A stretch of 64,000 bases of DNA, from contig NZ_JAKRKC020000003.1 in the NCBI RefSeq assembly GCF_022664455.2, forward strand, positions 744,001-808,000, given 5' to 3'. The notes beneath the pieces were generated by a model. That model searched no databases. It was not told the DNA's origin and worked only from the letters and a program-made list of their open reading frames with translations. How positions within the stretch are numbered: position 1 is the stretch's first letter; each line of letters begins with the position of its first letter. This document shows, one piece after another, positions 53,032 to 60,780 of this stretch. The translations under genes and the position numbers were made by a program. Source of the stretch: Actinomadura luzonensis. GTDB lineage: Bacteria > Actinomycetota > Actinomycetes > Streptosporangiales > Streptosporangiaceae.

Positions 53032-53048
53032 TTCTGGTGTGGCCAGAA
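53032..53048. promoter_or_regulatory. Inverted repeat upstream of the DUF3352 gene
   Basis: TTCTGG (53032-53037) and CCAGAA (53043-53048) are inverted around a 5-base spacer, 21 bp before the DUF3352 start. It is a possible operator or leader hairpin. Confidence 0.4.
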
Positions 53049-53069
53049 GTCCACATTGTGAGTGAAGTG

Positions 53070-54896
53070 ATGTCTGCGAATAATCCCCCCTACGGTGCGG
53101 GTCAGGACCCTGACCGCACTCAGGCGTACAACTGGAACCAGGGACAGCCGTATCCGCCGCAGCAGTCCTACGGTCAGCCGGGCCAGCAGCCGGGCTACCA
53201 GCAGCAGCCGACGCAGCAGCTTCCACAGGGCGGCTGGCAGCAGGACCCCTACGGCCAGCAGCAGTACGGCCAGCAGCCGCAGTACGGCCAGCAGGGCCAG
53301 TACGGCGGCCAGCAGCAGCAGGACCCGTACGCCCAGCAGAACCAGTACGGGCAGCAGGGCCAGTACGCCCAGCAGGGCCAGTACGGGCAGCAGGCCGGGT
53401 GGCAGCAGGAGCAGCAGGGCTGGCAGCAGGAGCACGGCTGGCAGCAGCAGCCGCCCGCGCAGCCCCCGAAGAAGGGCCGCAAGGGCTGGCTCGTCGCCGG
53501 CGCCGCGGCCCTCGCCGTGGTGCTGCTCGGCGGCGGCGCGGTGTGGGCCGTCGGCACGCTGGGCGGCGGCGGCACGCAGCCGGCCGAGGTGCTGCCCGCG
53601 AACGCGATCGCCTACGCCCGCCTCGACCTGGACCCGGCCGCGAACCAGAAGCTGGCGCTGTTCCAGCTCGCGAGGAAGTTCACGGTCACCAAGGACGCCT
53701 TCACCGGCGAGGACCCGCGCAAGGCGCTGTTCGACACGCTGAACGAGGACTCCGACCGCAAGCTCGACTTCGCCAAGGACGTGGACCCCTGGCTCGGCAG
53801 CAGGATCGGCTTCGCCGCCGTCCCCTCCGGCAAGGAGGAGCCCGACTTCGCGGTGGCGGTCCAGGTCAAGGACCAGGCGCAGGCCAAGGCCGGCATCGCC
53901 AAGCTGATGGAGGGCGACAAGTACGGCATCGCCTTCCGCGACGACTACGCCCTGCTGACGCCGAACCAGTCGCTGGCCGACAAGTACGCCGCCGCCGACG
54001 GCAGCCTGGCCGACAACGCCGAGTTCGGCGACGACATGGACGCCGTCGGCGAGCAGGGCGTGCTGTCGTTCTGGGCCGACATGGGCGGCCTGGCCGACCT
54101 GGCCAAGAACGCGATCACGGCCGACCAGCAGGCGGCGGTGGCGCAGATCAAGGACGCCCGCTTCGCCGGGGCGCTGCGGTTCGACGGCTCCTACGTCGAG
54201 CTCGCCGGCACCGTGCGGGGGGCCAAGGGCATGGCGGAGGGCGACCTGCCGAAGGCCGACCTGAGCACGCTGCCCGCCTCGACGGCCGGCGCCCTGTCGG
54301 TCTCCGGCCTCGACCAGGTCGTCACCAAGCAGTGGGCGGAGATCGAGAAGCAGGCCGGCGCGAGCGGCTCCGCGGAGATCAAGCAGCTCATCGACCAGGC
54401 CAAGAGCCAGTACGGCCTGAACCTGCCCGGCGACCTCGCCACCGTGCTCGGCAAGAACCTCACGGTCGCGGTCGACTCCGAGGGCCTGGACTCCGACCAG
54501 ATCAAGGCCGGCCTCCGCGTGGCGACCGACCCGGCGGCGGCGCAGGCCGTCCTGGACAAGGTGCAGAAGGCGATGACCGCGAGCGGCCAGCCCGCGCCGC
54601 AGCTCGCCAAGGTCTCGGGCGACGGCGTCTACACGGTCGCGACCAGCGACGACTACGCCAAGAAGCTGGCCGGGGAGGGCACGCTCGGCGAGTCGGAGAC
54701 GTTCAGGACGGCGATCCCGGACGCCGGCGAGGCCGCCTACGCCCTCTACGTGGACCTGGACAAGGTGGAGAACCTCTACCTCGCCGACATGCAGGGCGAC
54801 GACAAGGCCAACCTCCAGGTGCTGAAGGCCGTGGGCATGAGCGGCAAGGTGACCGACACCGAGGCGACGTTCTCGCTGCGGGTGCTGTTCAACTGA
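53070..54896 (+). CDS. DUF3352 domain-containing membrane protein with Gln/Gly/Tyr-rich N-terminus
   Basis: A 608-residue protein. Residues 1-135 are a low-complexity Gln/Gly/Tyr/Pro region built from repeats such as QYGQQGQYGQQ, probably disordered and cytoplasmic. One membrane helix follows (GWLVAGAAALAVVLLGGGAV). The external C-terminal 430 residues form the DUF3352 domain (ANAIAYARLDLDPAANQKLA). Function of the domain is not established. The start is ATG 53070 or GTG 53058 just upstream in frame; neither has a strong ribosome site. A perfect 16-bp hairpin terminator follows. Confidence 0.87.
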   Translation: MSANNPPYGAGQDPDRTQAYNWNQGQPYPPQQSYGQPGQQPGYQQQPTQQLPQGGWQQDPYGQQQYGQQPQYGQQGQYGGQQQQDPYAQQNQYGQQGQYAQQGQYGQQAGWQQEQQGWQQEHGWQQQPPAQPPKKGRKGWLVAGAAALAVVLLGGGAVWAVGTLGGGGTQPAEVLPANAIAYARLDLDPAANQKLALFQLARKFTVTKDAFTGEDPRKALFDTLNEDSDRKLDFAKDVDPWLGSRIGFAAVPSGKEEPDFAVAVQVKDQAQAKAGIAKLMEGDKYGIAFRDDYALLTPNQSLADKYAAADGSLADNAEFGDDMDAVGEQGVLSFWADMGGLADLAKNAITADQQAAVAQIKDARFAGALRFDGSYVELAGTVRGAKGMAEGDLPKADLSTLPASTAGALSVSGLDQVVTKQWAEIEKQAGASGSAEIKQLIDQAKSQYGLNLPGDLATVLGKNLTVAVDSEGLDSDQIKAGLRVATDPAAAQAVLDKVQKAMTASGQPAPQLAKVSGDGVYTVATSDDYAKKLAGEGTLGESETFRTAIPDAGEAAYALYVDLDKVENLYLADMQGDDKANLQVLKAVGMSGKVTDTEATFSLRVLFN

Positions 54897-54901
54897 GCCG
54901 G

Positions 54902-54937
54902 CGAGGGGGAGGAGGGCGGCGGCCCTCCTCCCCCTCG
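54902..54937. terminator. Bidirectional hairpin terminator
   Basis: CGAGGGGGAGGAGGGC (54902-54917) pairs perfectly with its complement at 54922-54937 over a 4-base loop. It separates the convergent DUF3352 and cysM genes. Confidence 0.85.
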
Positions 54938-54961
54938 TCACGTGCCCTCAGTCACGGGCGC

Positions 54962-55909
54962 TCAGGCCCAGAGCTGGCCTTCGAGGCGGTCCTCCGCCTC
55001 CTCCAGGGTGCCCTCGTAGGCGCCCGTGGACAGGTACTTCCAGCCGCCGTCGGCCACCACGAAGACGACGTCGGCGCGCTCGCCGGCCTGGACCGCCTTC
55101 TTCGCCACCCCGAGCGCCGCGTGCAGCGCGGCCCCGGTGGAGACGCCGGCGAAGATGCCCTCGGCGGCCAGCAGCTCGCGGGTGCGGCGCAGGGAGTCGG
55201 CCGAGCCGACCGAGAAGCGGGTGGTCAGCACGGACTCGTCGTAGAGCTCGGGGATGAAGCCCTCGTCCACGTTGCGCAGGCCGTACACCAGCTCGCCGTA
55301 GCGCGGCTCGGCGGCCACGATCTGCACCTCGGGCACCCGCTCGCGCAGGAAGCGGCCCACGCCCATGAGCGTGCCGGTGGTGCCGAGGCCGGCCACGAAG
55401 TGCGTGACGGTGGGCAGGTCGGCGAAGATCTCGGGGCCGGTGGTCTCGTAGTGGGAGCGCCAGTTGGCCGGGTTGCCGTACTGGTAGAGCATCACCCACG
55501 ACGGGTTCTGGGCGGCGAGCTCCTTGGCCACCCGGACGGCCTCGTTGGAGCCGCCGGCGGCCGGCGAGGAGATGATCTCCGCGCCCCACATGCGCAGGAG
55601 CTGGCGGCGTTCCTCGGAGGTGTTCTCCGGCATGACGCAGATCAGCTTGTAGCCCTTGAGCTTGGCCGACATGGCGAGCGAGATGCCGGTGTTGCCGCTG
55701 GTCGGCTCCAGGATCGTGCAGCCGGGCGTGAGCAGGCCGTCCTTCTCCGCCTGCTCGACCATCCAGAGCGCGGGACGGTCCTTGATGGAGCCGGTCGGGT
55801 TGCGGTCCTCCAGCTTGGCCCACAGCCGCACGTCGGCGGACGGCGACAGCCTCGGCAGGCCGACGAGCGGCGTGCGGCCCACCGAGTCGATCAGCGATTC
55901 GAAGCGCAT
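54962..55909 (-). CDS. cysM: Cysteine synthase CysM (O-phosphoserine sulfhydrylase type)
   Basis: A 315-residue PLP enzyme that in the actinobacterial CysO system joins CysO thiocarboxylate to O-phosphoserine. The PLP lysine is Lys43 in PTGSIKDR; EPTSGNTGISLA and the GLGTTGT phosphate loop are intact. It lies one base after cysO and shares the mec-cysO-cysM order of M. tuberculosis Rv1334-Rv1336. That synteny favours the CysO-dependent enzyme over the sulfide-dependent CysK. Confidence 0.95.
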   Translation of the reverse strand: MRFESLIDSVGRTPLVGLPRLSPSADVRLWAKLEDRNPTGSIKDRPALWMVEQAEKDGLLTPGCTILEPTSGNTGISLAMSAKLKGYKLICVMPENTSEERRQLLRMWGAEIISSPAAGGSNEAVRVAKELAAQNPSWVMLYQYGNPANWRSHYETTGPEIFADLPTVTHFVAGLGTTGTLMGVGRFLRERVPEVQIVAAEPRYGELVYGLRNVDEGFIPELYDESVLTTRFSVGSADSLRRTRELLAAEGIFAGVSTGAALHAALGVAKKAVQAGERADVVFVVADGGWKYLSTGAYEGTLEEAEDRLEGQLWA

Positions 55910-55910
55910 G

Positions 55911-56186
55911 TCACCCGCCGGCGACGGCGGGGAGCACGGTCACCGTGTCGCCGTCGGACACCGGGGTGCCGAGGCCGCCGAGGAAGCGCACGTCCTCGTC
56001 GTTGAGGTAGACGTTGACGAAGCGGCGCAGGCTGCCGCCCTCGTCCACGAGGCGGTCCTTGATCCCGGGGTGGTTGGACTCCAGGTTGCTGATCAGGTCG
56101 TTGAGAGTCGCGCCCTCCGCGTCCACGGCCTTCGCGCCGTCGGTGTAGGTGCGGAGAATCGTCGGAATGCGAACCTCGATGGCCAT
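55911..56186 (-). CDS. cysO: Sulfur carrier protein CysO (MoaD/ThiS family)
   Basis: A 91-residue ubiquitin-like carrier ending in the required Gly-Gly (PAVAGG). The C-terminus is thiocarboxylated and donates sulfur to CysM. VRIPTILRTYTDGAK and NVYLNDEDVRFLGG are family blocks. An 80-base leader with a strong hairpin separates it from an upstream 23-residue ORF. GAGGAGAC precedes the start. Confidence 0.95.
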   Translation of the reverse strand: MAIEVRIPTILRTYTDGAKAVDAEGATLNDLISNLESNHPGIKDRLVDEGGSLRRFVNVYLNDEDVRFLGGLGTPVSDGDTVTVLPAVAGG

Positions 56187-56226
56187 CGCGGTCAGTCTCC
56201 TCTTGGGTGGTCAGGTCGTCGTCCCA

Positions 56227-56244
56227 CCGGGCGTCAACGCCCGG
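56227..56244 (-). promoter_or_regulatory. Hairpin (possible attenuator) between leader ORF and cysO
   Basis: CCGGGCG (56227-56233) pairs with CGCCCGG (56238-56244) over a TCAA loop; flanking CAC/GTG bases can extend the stem with a bulge. It lies 21 bases after the stop codon of the 23-residue ORF and 40 bases before cysO, where an attenuator would be expected. Confidence 0.5.
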
Positions 56245-56265
56245 GGTGTGGCAGCGGATTCCGGA

Positions 56266-56337
56266 TCAGCGACAGTCGTAGACGACGACGGCCGGAGTGT
56301 GCGCGAAGAGGAAGCTCTGCACAGGCCGGACCATCAT
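56266..56337 (-). CDS. Possible 23-residue leader peptide upstream of cysO
   Basis: The ORF starts at ATG 56337 (ATGATG), overlapping the mec stop codon, and ends at 56266. It encodes 23 residues beginning MMVRPVQSF and ending VVVYDCR, with a single cysteine codon two before the stop. The length, coupling to mec, the C-terminal Cys codon and a hairpin just downstream are what an attenuation leader for cysteine genes would look like. It could equally be a chance ORF: conservation cannot be tested here. Confidence 0.45.
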   Translation of the reverse strand: MMVRPVQSFLFAHTPAVVVYDCR

Positions 56338-56735
56338 GGGAGGAACTCTACCTCTTCCTCCGTTACCACCCCATCGAGGATGCGGTAGGAGCGGAACTCC
56401 GTCTCGTCCTCCTCGCGGGTGGACACCAGGACGTAGTGCGCGTCCGGCTCGGAGGCGTAGGAGATGTCGGTGCGCGACGGGTACGCCTCGGTCGCGGTGT
56501 GGGAATGGTAGATGACGACGGGCGTCTCGTCGCGGTCGTCCATCTCCCGCCAGACCCGCAGCTGCTCCTTGGAGTCGAAGCGGTAGAAGGTGGGCGAGCG
56601 CTCGGCGTTCTCCATCGGGACGAACCGCTCGGGCACGCCGTCGCGGCCGGCGATCACCCCGCACGCCTCGTCGGGGTGGTCGGCCCGGGCATGGGCGACG
56701 ATCTTGTCAGCCAGTTCCTGCGAGATCGACAGCAT
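56334..56735 (-). CDS. mec: Mec metalloprotease (JAMM/Mov34 family), CysO-cysteine peptidase
   Basis: A 133-residue zinc peptidase that releases cysteine from CysO. The JAMM active site is complete: Glu23, then His77-Ser-His79, Ser87 and Asp90 in HSHTATEAYPSRTD. It is the first gene of mec-cysO-cysM. The DUF2017 gene is 10 bases upstream, so a longer operon is likely. Confidence 0.95.
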   Translation of the reverse strand: MLSISQELADKIVAHARADHPDEACGVIAGRDGVPERFVPMENAERSPTFYRFDSKEQLRVWREMDDRDETPVVIYHSHTATEAYPSRTDISYASEPDAHYVLVSTREEDETEFRSYRILDGVVTEEEVEFLP

Positions 56736-56745
56736 GGCCCGGAAG

Positions 56746-57270
56746 TTACCAGAGGGCCCGGACCAGGCTGTCCTGGAGGTAGGTGAGCCAGTCGTAGGTG
56801 ACGTAGGCCGGGTAGCGGGGGTCGTCCTCGGACATCATCGCGATCTCGTCGTGGACCTCCTCGGTCACCTCCAGCTTGGTGCCGAGCGTGAGCCGGAGGT
56901 CGTTGAGCGCCCGCAGCCACGCCTGGGCCTGCTCCGGCGTCAGCTCGAAGCGGCCCGAGGCGGCGGTGTCGTAGACGGTCTGGGCGTCGGCCCGCTTGCC
57001 GTCGCGCAGGGTGGCCTCGGTGTAGCGGCGGAACTCCGAGGCGTCCTTCTCGTCCTCGTACGCCGAGGGGAACAGCCGCGCCAGCACCGGGTCGGACGGC
57101 GCCTCGCCCCCGCCGATGCCGAGCGCCCGCTCCAGCGGGTCGTCGCTGGTCTCCCCCGGCGAGACCAGGCCGAGCATCATCGACACCAGCGAGCGCAGCA
57201 GCGAGACCTCCGCGGCCTCGAAGCGCGCGACCACGTGGCCGCCCTTGCCCGGCGAGAACCCCGAACTCAC
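56746..57270 (-). CDS. DUF2017 domain-containing protein
   Basis: A 174-residue cytoplasmic protein of the DUF2017 family (Rv1332 type), always found between clpS and mec/cysO in actinobacteria. FEAAEVSLLRSLVSMMLGL, RLFPSAYEDEKDASEFRRYT and LRLTLGTKLEV are typical. Function is unknown. GTG 57270 is preferred because AGAGG lies six bases upstream; the frame continues upstream into clpS. Confidence 0.88.
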   Translation of the reverse strand: MSSGFSPGKGGHVVARFEAAEVSLLRSLVSMMLGLVSPGETSDDPLERALGIGGGEAPSDPVLARLFPSAYEDEKDASEFRRYTEATLRDGKRADAQTVYDTAASGRFELTPEQAQAWLRALNDLRLTLGTKLEVTEEVHDEIAMMSEDDPRYPAYVTYDWLTYLQDSLVRALW

Positions 57271-57307
57271 CCGCACCTCTTCCGGAGCTTCCAGAGCGTC
57301 ATACGCC

Positions 57308-57601
57308 CTACTTGACCGAATCCGGCTGGAGCGTCGCCCACAAGCCGTAGGAGTGGAGAATCTGCACATCGCGTTCCATCTCTTCGCGCGTGCCGCTGGA
57401 CACGACCGCCTTGCCCTTGTGGTGCACGTCCAGCATGAGCTTCTCGGCCTTCTCACGCGTGTAGCCGAAGACCGTTTGGAAGACGTAGGTCACGTACGAC
57501 ATGAGGTTGACCGGGTCGTTCCACACGATGGTTACCCATGGCAGATCGGGCCGGACGTCCGATGACGGACGCTCGACGGCGATTGGAGCGGTGGTACCCA
57601 C
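57308..57601 (-). CDS. clpS: ATP-dependent Clp protease adaptor ClpS
   Basis: A 97-residue adaptor that delivers N-degron proteins to ClpA/ClpC. The binding pocket is in TIVWNDPVNLMSYVTYVFQT, and EKAEKLMLDVHHKGKAVV completes the ClpS fold. It starts with GTG 57601. It is divergent from pncB and upstream of DUF2017, matching the mycobacterial order. Confidence 0.95.
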   Translation of the reverse strand: MGTTAPIAVERPSSDVRPDLPWVTIVWNDPVNLMSYVTYVFQTVFGYTREKAEKLMLDVHHKGKAVVSSGTREEMERDVQILHSYGLWATLQPDSVK

Positions 57602-57628
57602 ATCCCCGAGTCTGCCCTATCTGGGCCG

Positions 57629-57644
57629 TAGTCTTCGAGTCGTG
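57629..57644 (+). promoter_or_regulatory. Leaderless promoter of pncB
   Basis: TAGTCT (57629-57634) is followed after seven bases by GTG 57642, the first codon of pncB. Transcription would begin at or next to the start codon, giving a leaderless message. Confidence 0.55.
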
Positions 57645-58931
57645 ACAATGACCATGAGCACTGCGTTGCTCACAGATCACTATGAGCTGACGATGCTGCA
57701 GGCGGCCCTGCGCAGCGGTGCGGCGCACCGGCGCGCGGTCTTCGAGGTGTTCGCCAGGCACCTGCCGGGCGGACGCAGGTACGGAGTGGTCGCGGGCGTC
57801 GGACGTGTCCTGGACGAGCTCGAACGCTTCCGTTTCGGTGACGAGGAACTCACCTTCCTGCGCGAGCAGCGGGTCGTCGACGAGGCCACTCTGGCGTTTC
57901 TGGCCGATTACCGGTTTTCCGGGAACATCTGCGGCTACCGCGAGGGCGACCTCTACTTCCCCGCCTCCCCCATCCTGGTCGTCGAGGGCACGTTCGCCGA
58001 GGCCGTGCTGCTGGAGACGGTCATCCTGTCGATACTCAACCACGACTGCGCCATCGCCTCGGCCGCCTCCCGCATGACCAACGCCGCCGGTCAGCGCCCC
58101 CTCATCGAGATGGGCTCGCGGCGGACGCACGAGGAGGCGGCCGTGGCCGCCGCCCGCGCCGCCTACATCGCCGGCTTCGCCTCCACCTCCAACCTCATGG
58201 CCGGCCACCGCTACGGCGTCCCCACCGCCGGCACCGCGGCCCACGCGTTCACCCTGCTGCACGACACCGAGCGCGACGCGTTCAAGGCCCAGATCGCCTC
58301 GCTCGGCCCCTCCACCACCCTGCTCGTCGACACCTACGACGTGGCCGAGGCCGTGCGCACGGCCGTCGAGCTGGCCGGGCCCGAGCTGGGCGCGGTGCGC
58401 ATCGACTCCGGCGACCTCGCCGCCGCCGCGCAGGAGGTGCGCGAGCAGCTCGACGCGCTCGGCGCGGTCAAGACCCGCATCCTGGTCACCTCCGACCTGG
58501 ACGAGTACGCCATCGCCGCCCTCGCCGCCGCCCCCGTGGACGGCTACGGCGTCGGCACCTCGCTGGTGACCGGGTCGGGCGTGCCGACGGCGGCGCTGGT
58601 GTACAAGCTGGTCGCGCGCGAGACGGCCAACGGCAGGCTGGAGGCCGTGGCCAAACGCTCGGTGGGCAAGCCGTCGCGTGGCGGGCGCAAGGAGGCGTAC
58701 CGGCTGCTCGACGAGTCGGGACGGGCCGAGACCGAGCTGATCACCACCGGCGGCCTCGCCCCCGAGGGCGGCGTCCCGCTCCTGCACGACCTGGTCCGCG
58801 ACGGCAAGGTCGTCGGGCGCGAGCCGCTGGCCGAGGCGCGCGAGCGGCACCGGCGGGCGGTCGCCACGCTCCCCCAGGAGGCCCTCCACCTGGGCAGGGG
58901 GTACGCGGCGATCCCGACCGAGTTCGCGTGA
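57642..58931 (+). CDS. pncB: Nicotinate phosphoribosyltransferase
   Basis: A 429-residue enzyme of NAD salvage that makes nicotinate mononucleotide. STALLTDHYELTMLQAAL at the N-terminus, the loop EMGSRRTHEEAAVAAARAAY with the conserved His region, and RIDSGDLAAAAQEVREQLDA are signatures. GTG 57642 is chosen because a -10 element is placed for a leaderless start there; ATGs at 57648 and 57654 are alternatives. It is followed by pncA, so nicotinamide is first deamidated and then used here. Confidence 0.95.
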   Translation: MTMTMSTALLTDHYELTMLQAALRSGAAHRRAVFEVFARHLPGGRRYGVVAGVGRVLDELERFRFGDEELTFLREQRVVDEATLAFLADYRFSGNICGYREGDLYFPASPILVVEGTFAEAVLLETVILSILNHDCAIASAASRMTNAAGQRPLIEMGSRRTHEEAAVAAARAAYIAGFASTSNLMAGHRYGVPTAGTAAHAFTLLHDTERDAFKAQIASLGPSTTLLVDTYDVAEAVRTAVELAGPELGAVRIDSGDLAAAAQEVREQLDALGAVKTRILVTSDLDEYAIAALAAAPVDGYGVGTSLVTGSGVPTAALVYKLVARETANGRLEAVAKRSVGKPSRGGRKEAYRLLDESGRAETELITTGGLAPEGGVPLLHDLVRDGKVVGREPLAEARERHRRAVATLPQEALHLGRGYAAIPTEFA

Positions 58932-58933
58932 CG

Positions 58934-58948
58934 TATCGTGCTCCTATG
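58934..58948 (+). promoter_or_regulatory. Possible leaderless promoter of pncA
   Basis: TATCGT (58934-58939) lies six bases before the pncA ATG at 58946, in the 14-base gap after the pncB stop. It resembles the pncB arrangement and could allow separate transcription of pncA. Confidence 0.4.
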
Positions 58949-59515
58949 GGCACCGCGTTGATCATCGTCGATGTGCAGAACGACTTCTGCGAGGGTGGCA
59001 GCCTCCCCGTGGCCGGCGGCTCGGCGGTGGCGGCGGCGATCACCCACCATGTGGCCGACCACGGCTACGACCACGTGGTGGCCACCCGCGACTACCACGT
59101 CTCCCCCGGCGAGCACTTCTCCGGTTCCCCCGACTACGTCTCCACCTGGCCCGCCCACTGCGTGGCGGGCACGCCGGGGGCCGACTTCCACCCCTCGCTC
59201 GACGTCGCGGCCGTCGAGGAGGTCTTCAGCAAGGGCGCGTACGCGGCGGCCTACAGCGGCTTCGAGGGCGCCTCGGGCGACGGGGCGCCGATGAGCGACT
59301 GGCTGCGCGAGCGCGGCGTCACCGAGGTGGACGTCGTCGGCATCGCCACCGACCACTGCGTGCGCGCCACCGCGCTCGACGCGGTCAAGCACGGCCTGGC
59401 CGTGCGCGTGCTCCTCGACCTCACGGCAGGGGTGGCGCCGGCGACCACGCAGGCGGCGCTGGAGGAGCTGAAGCAGGCCGGCGTCACGCTGACCGGCGCC
59501 CCTGTCACCGGCTGA
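58946..59515 (+). CDS. pncA: Nicotinamidase PncA (isochorismatase family)
   Basis: A 189-residue enzyme converting nicotinamide to nicotinate. The catalytic triad Asp9, Lys96 and Cys138 and the metal ligands Asp49, His51, His57 and His71 fall at almost the same numbers as in M. tuberculosis PncA, the pyrazinamide-activating enzyme. Motifs are VDVQNDFCEGG, TRDYHVSPGEHFS, FSKGAYAAAYSGFEG and GIATDHCVRATALDA. It follows pncB by 14 bases. Identity is very secure. Confidence 0.96.
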   Translation: MGTALIIVDVQNDFCEGGSLPVAGGSAVAAAITHHVADHGYDHVVATRDYHVSPGEHFSGSPDYVSTWPAHCVAGTPGADFHPSLDVAAVEEVFSKGAYAAAYSGFEGASGDGAPMSDWLRERGVTEVDVVGIATDHCVRATALDAVKHGLAVRVLLDLTAGVAPATTQAALEELKQAGVTLTGAPVTG

Positions 59516-59528
59516 CCATCCTGGTTCG

Positions 59529-59570
59529 ATCACATACGGTACACGGTGCGCAACGCACCGGTTATGTGAT
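59529..59570. promoter_or_regulatory. Nested inverted repeat downstream of pncA
   Basis: Outer arms ATCACATA (59529-59536) and TATGTGAT (59563-59570) enclose an inner stem GGTGCG/CGCACC with a CAA loop (59545-59559). The outer arms are AT-rich, unlike ordinary terminators here. It lies 14 bases after the pncA stop and 76 bases before the next start. Confidence 0.6.
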
Positions 59571-59587
59571 ATTCAAGAGGGCGAAGC

Positions 59588-59615
59588 CTCTCCGGAGCCG
59601 GAGTAGTACGGAGAG
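59588..59615 (+). promoter_or_regulatory. Second inverted repeat before the 190-residue gene
   Basis: CTCTCCG (59588-59594) pairs with CGGAGAG (59609-59615) over a 14-base loop. With the nested repeat just upstream it fills the 130-bp gap. It could be a leader structure of the following gene. Confidence 0.45.
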
Positions 59616-59645
59616 TGACATGATCCCCTACTCAGAAGGTCTCCC

Positions 59646-60218
59646 ATGCTGGCCCTCTCTCTCGGGGCGGCCTGGCTGCTCCTCGCTCCGCTCAGCCTCT
59701 GGCTCCTGGTCAGGGGCCGCGCCGTCGAGCGCGCGGGCGCGCTCGTGACCCTGCTGCTGCTGGAGGGCGGCACGGTCGCGATGGGCCGGCTGACCCCGCA
59801 CGTCATGCCCGACCACACGGTCGTGGCCCACGACGTGCCGCCCGTCCGGGCGGCCTGCCAGGAGCGCGCCCCCACGCCGCGCTCGGCGAAGCTGGGCCGC
59901 AGCCTGGTGCTGACCTGGCCGGCCGGCCGCCACGAGTGCGACACGGCCGAGGTCGCCATGCGCGCCAAGGGCCGGCGGCTGCTGCTCTGGCTGCACACCG
60001 AACGCACCGCCGCGGGCGGCCCGCCCCGCACGATGCAGACCCGCGTACGACAGCCGGGCGCGCCTCAGACGCTGTTCACCTTGCCGGTGCACGTCAAGGG
60101 CCACACGGCCGCGGTGACGGTGCCGCTGCCGCTGCCCCGTATGCCCGGCCGCGTCCCGGTCGACGGCCGCAGCGGCCACCGCATCCCCCTGGCCGCCACG
60201 TCCGCGGCGCCCGCCTAG
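59646..60218 (+). CDS. Membrane-anchored protein of unknown function (190 residues)
   Basis: The N-terminal 50 residues hold two hydrophobic helices (LALSLGAAWLLLAPLSLWLL and GALVTLLLLEGGTVAMG). They are followed by an external domain with two cysteines (RAACQER and HECDTAE) and beta-rich C-terminal half. I do not recognise the family. AGAAGG lies before the ATG. The STAS gene converges on it ten bases later. Confidence 0.65.
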   Translation: MLALSLGAAWLLLAPLSLWLLVRGRAVERAGALVTLLLLEGGTVAMGRLTPHVMPDHTVVAHDVPPVRAACQERAPTPRSAKLGRSLVLTWPAGRHECDTAEVAMRAKGRRLLLWLHTERTAAGGPPRTMQTRVRQPGAPQTLFTLPVHVKGHTAAVTVPLPLPRMPGRVPVDGRSGHRIPLAATSAAPA

Positions 60219-60228
60219 CAAGGGCCGC

Positions 60229-60606
60229 TCAGGGAGCTGCGACGGTGAGCCGCAAGGCGTCGTCGAACTGCGCGAACACCTCGAACGCGTGCCGCAGCCC
60301 GGTGATCGACAACACCCGCGCCATGACCCCGTGCACCCCGCCGAGCAACAACCGCGTGCCCCGGGCCTCGCACCGCTGCATCACGCCGATGAGCTCGTTC
60401 ATGCCCATGGAGTCACAGAACTGCACCTCGCCGAGGTCGAGGATGAGGAACGGCTGCGGCGGCAACTCCCACACCGGCCGCAGGTGCTCCCGCAGCACGG
60501 ACACCGCGTTGACGTCGAGCTCGCCTTCGAGCCGGATGATGACGGCGTTACGGGAGAGGCCTGAAGTGACGCTGAGCGCCGACTTGCGGTAGGCCTCAGA
60601 TGACAT
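60229..60606 (-). CDS. STAS domain anti-sigma factor antagonist
   Basis: A 125-residue SpoIIAA/RsbV-type protein. LEGELDVNAVSVLREHL is the first STAS helix; the phospho-Ser motif is in QFCDSMGMNELIG, and GVHGVMARVLSITGL follows. When dephosphorylated such proteins bind anti-sigma kinases and free an alternative sigma factor. No partner kinase lies in the window, and the sigma factor at 5.4 kb is of a different group. AAGGA precedes the ATG. Confidence 0.9.
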   Translation of the reverse strand: MSSEAYRKSALSVTSGLSRNAVIIRLEGELDVNAVSVLREHLRPVWELPPQPFLILDLGEVQFCDSMGMNELIGVMQRCEARGTRLLLGGVHGVMARVLSITGLRHAFEVFAQFDDALRLTVAAP

Positions 60607-60780
60607 GGGCGGAGTCCTTTGACATCTCAAGACGAGCCAAGTGGAGTTGTTGCCGCTGCACGCGAGCTTCTAACGGAAGGCCACTGCTCTGTGTCCAAAT
60701 CCGCATGGTTCGCACGCGGCCGCCGGCGCGGGCGGGGCGGACGCGCGCAGCGCCGAGCTGGATGCGCCGCGCGCGCGGGG

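Noticed and set aside
54902..54937. Small RNA gene
   Set aside because: The perfect hairpin between two convergent stop codons is fully explained as a terminator.
60619..60780. Short plus-strand ORF starting MTSQDEPSG upstream of the small membrane protein
   Set aside because: Only the first 30 residues look protein-like; the rest is Arg/Gly-rich shadow sequence and there is no clear ribosome site.
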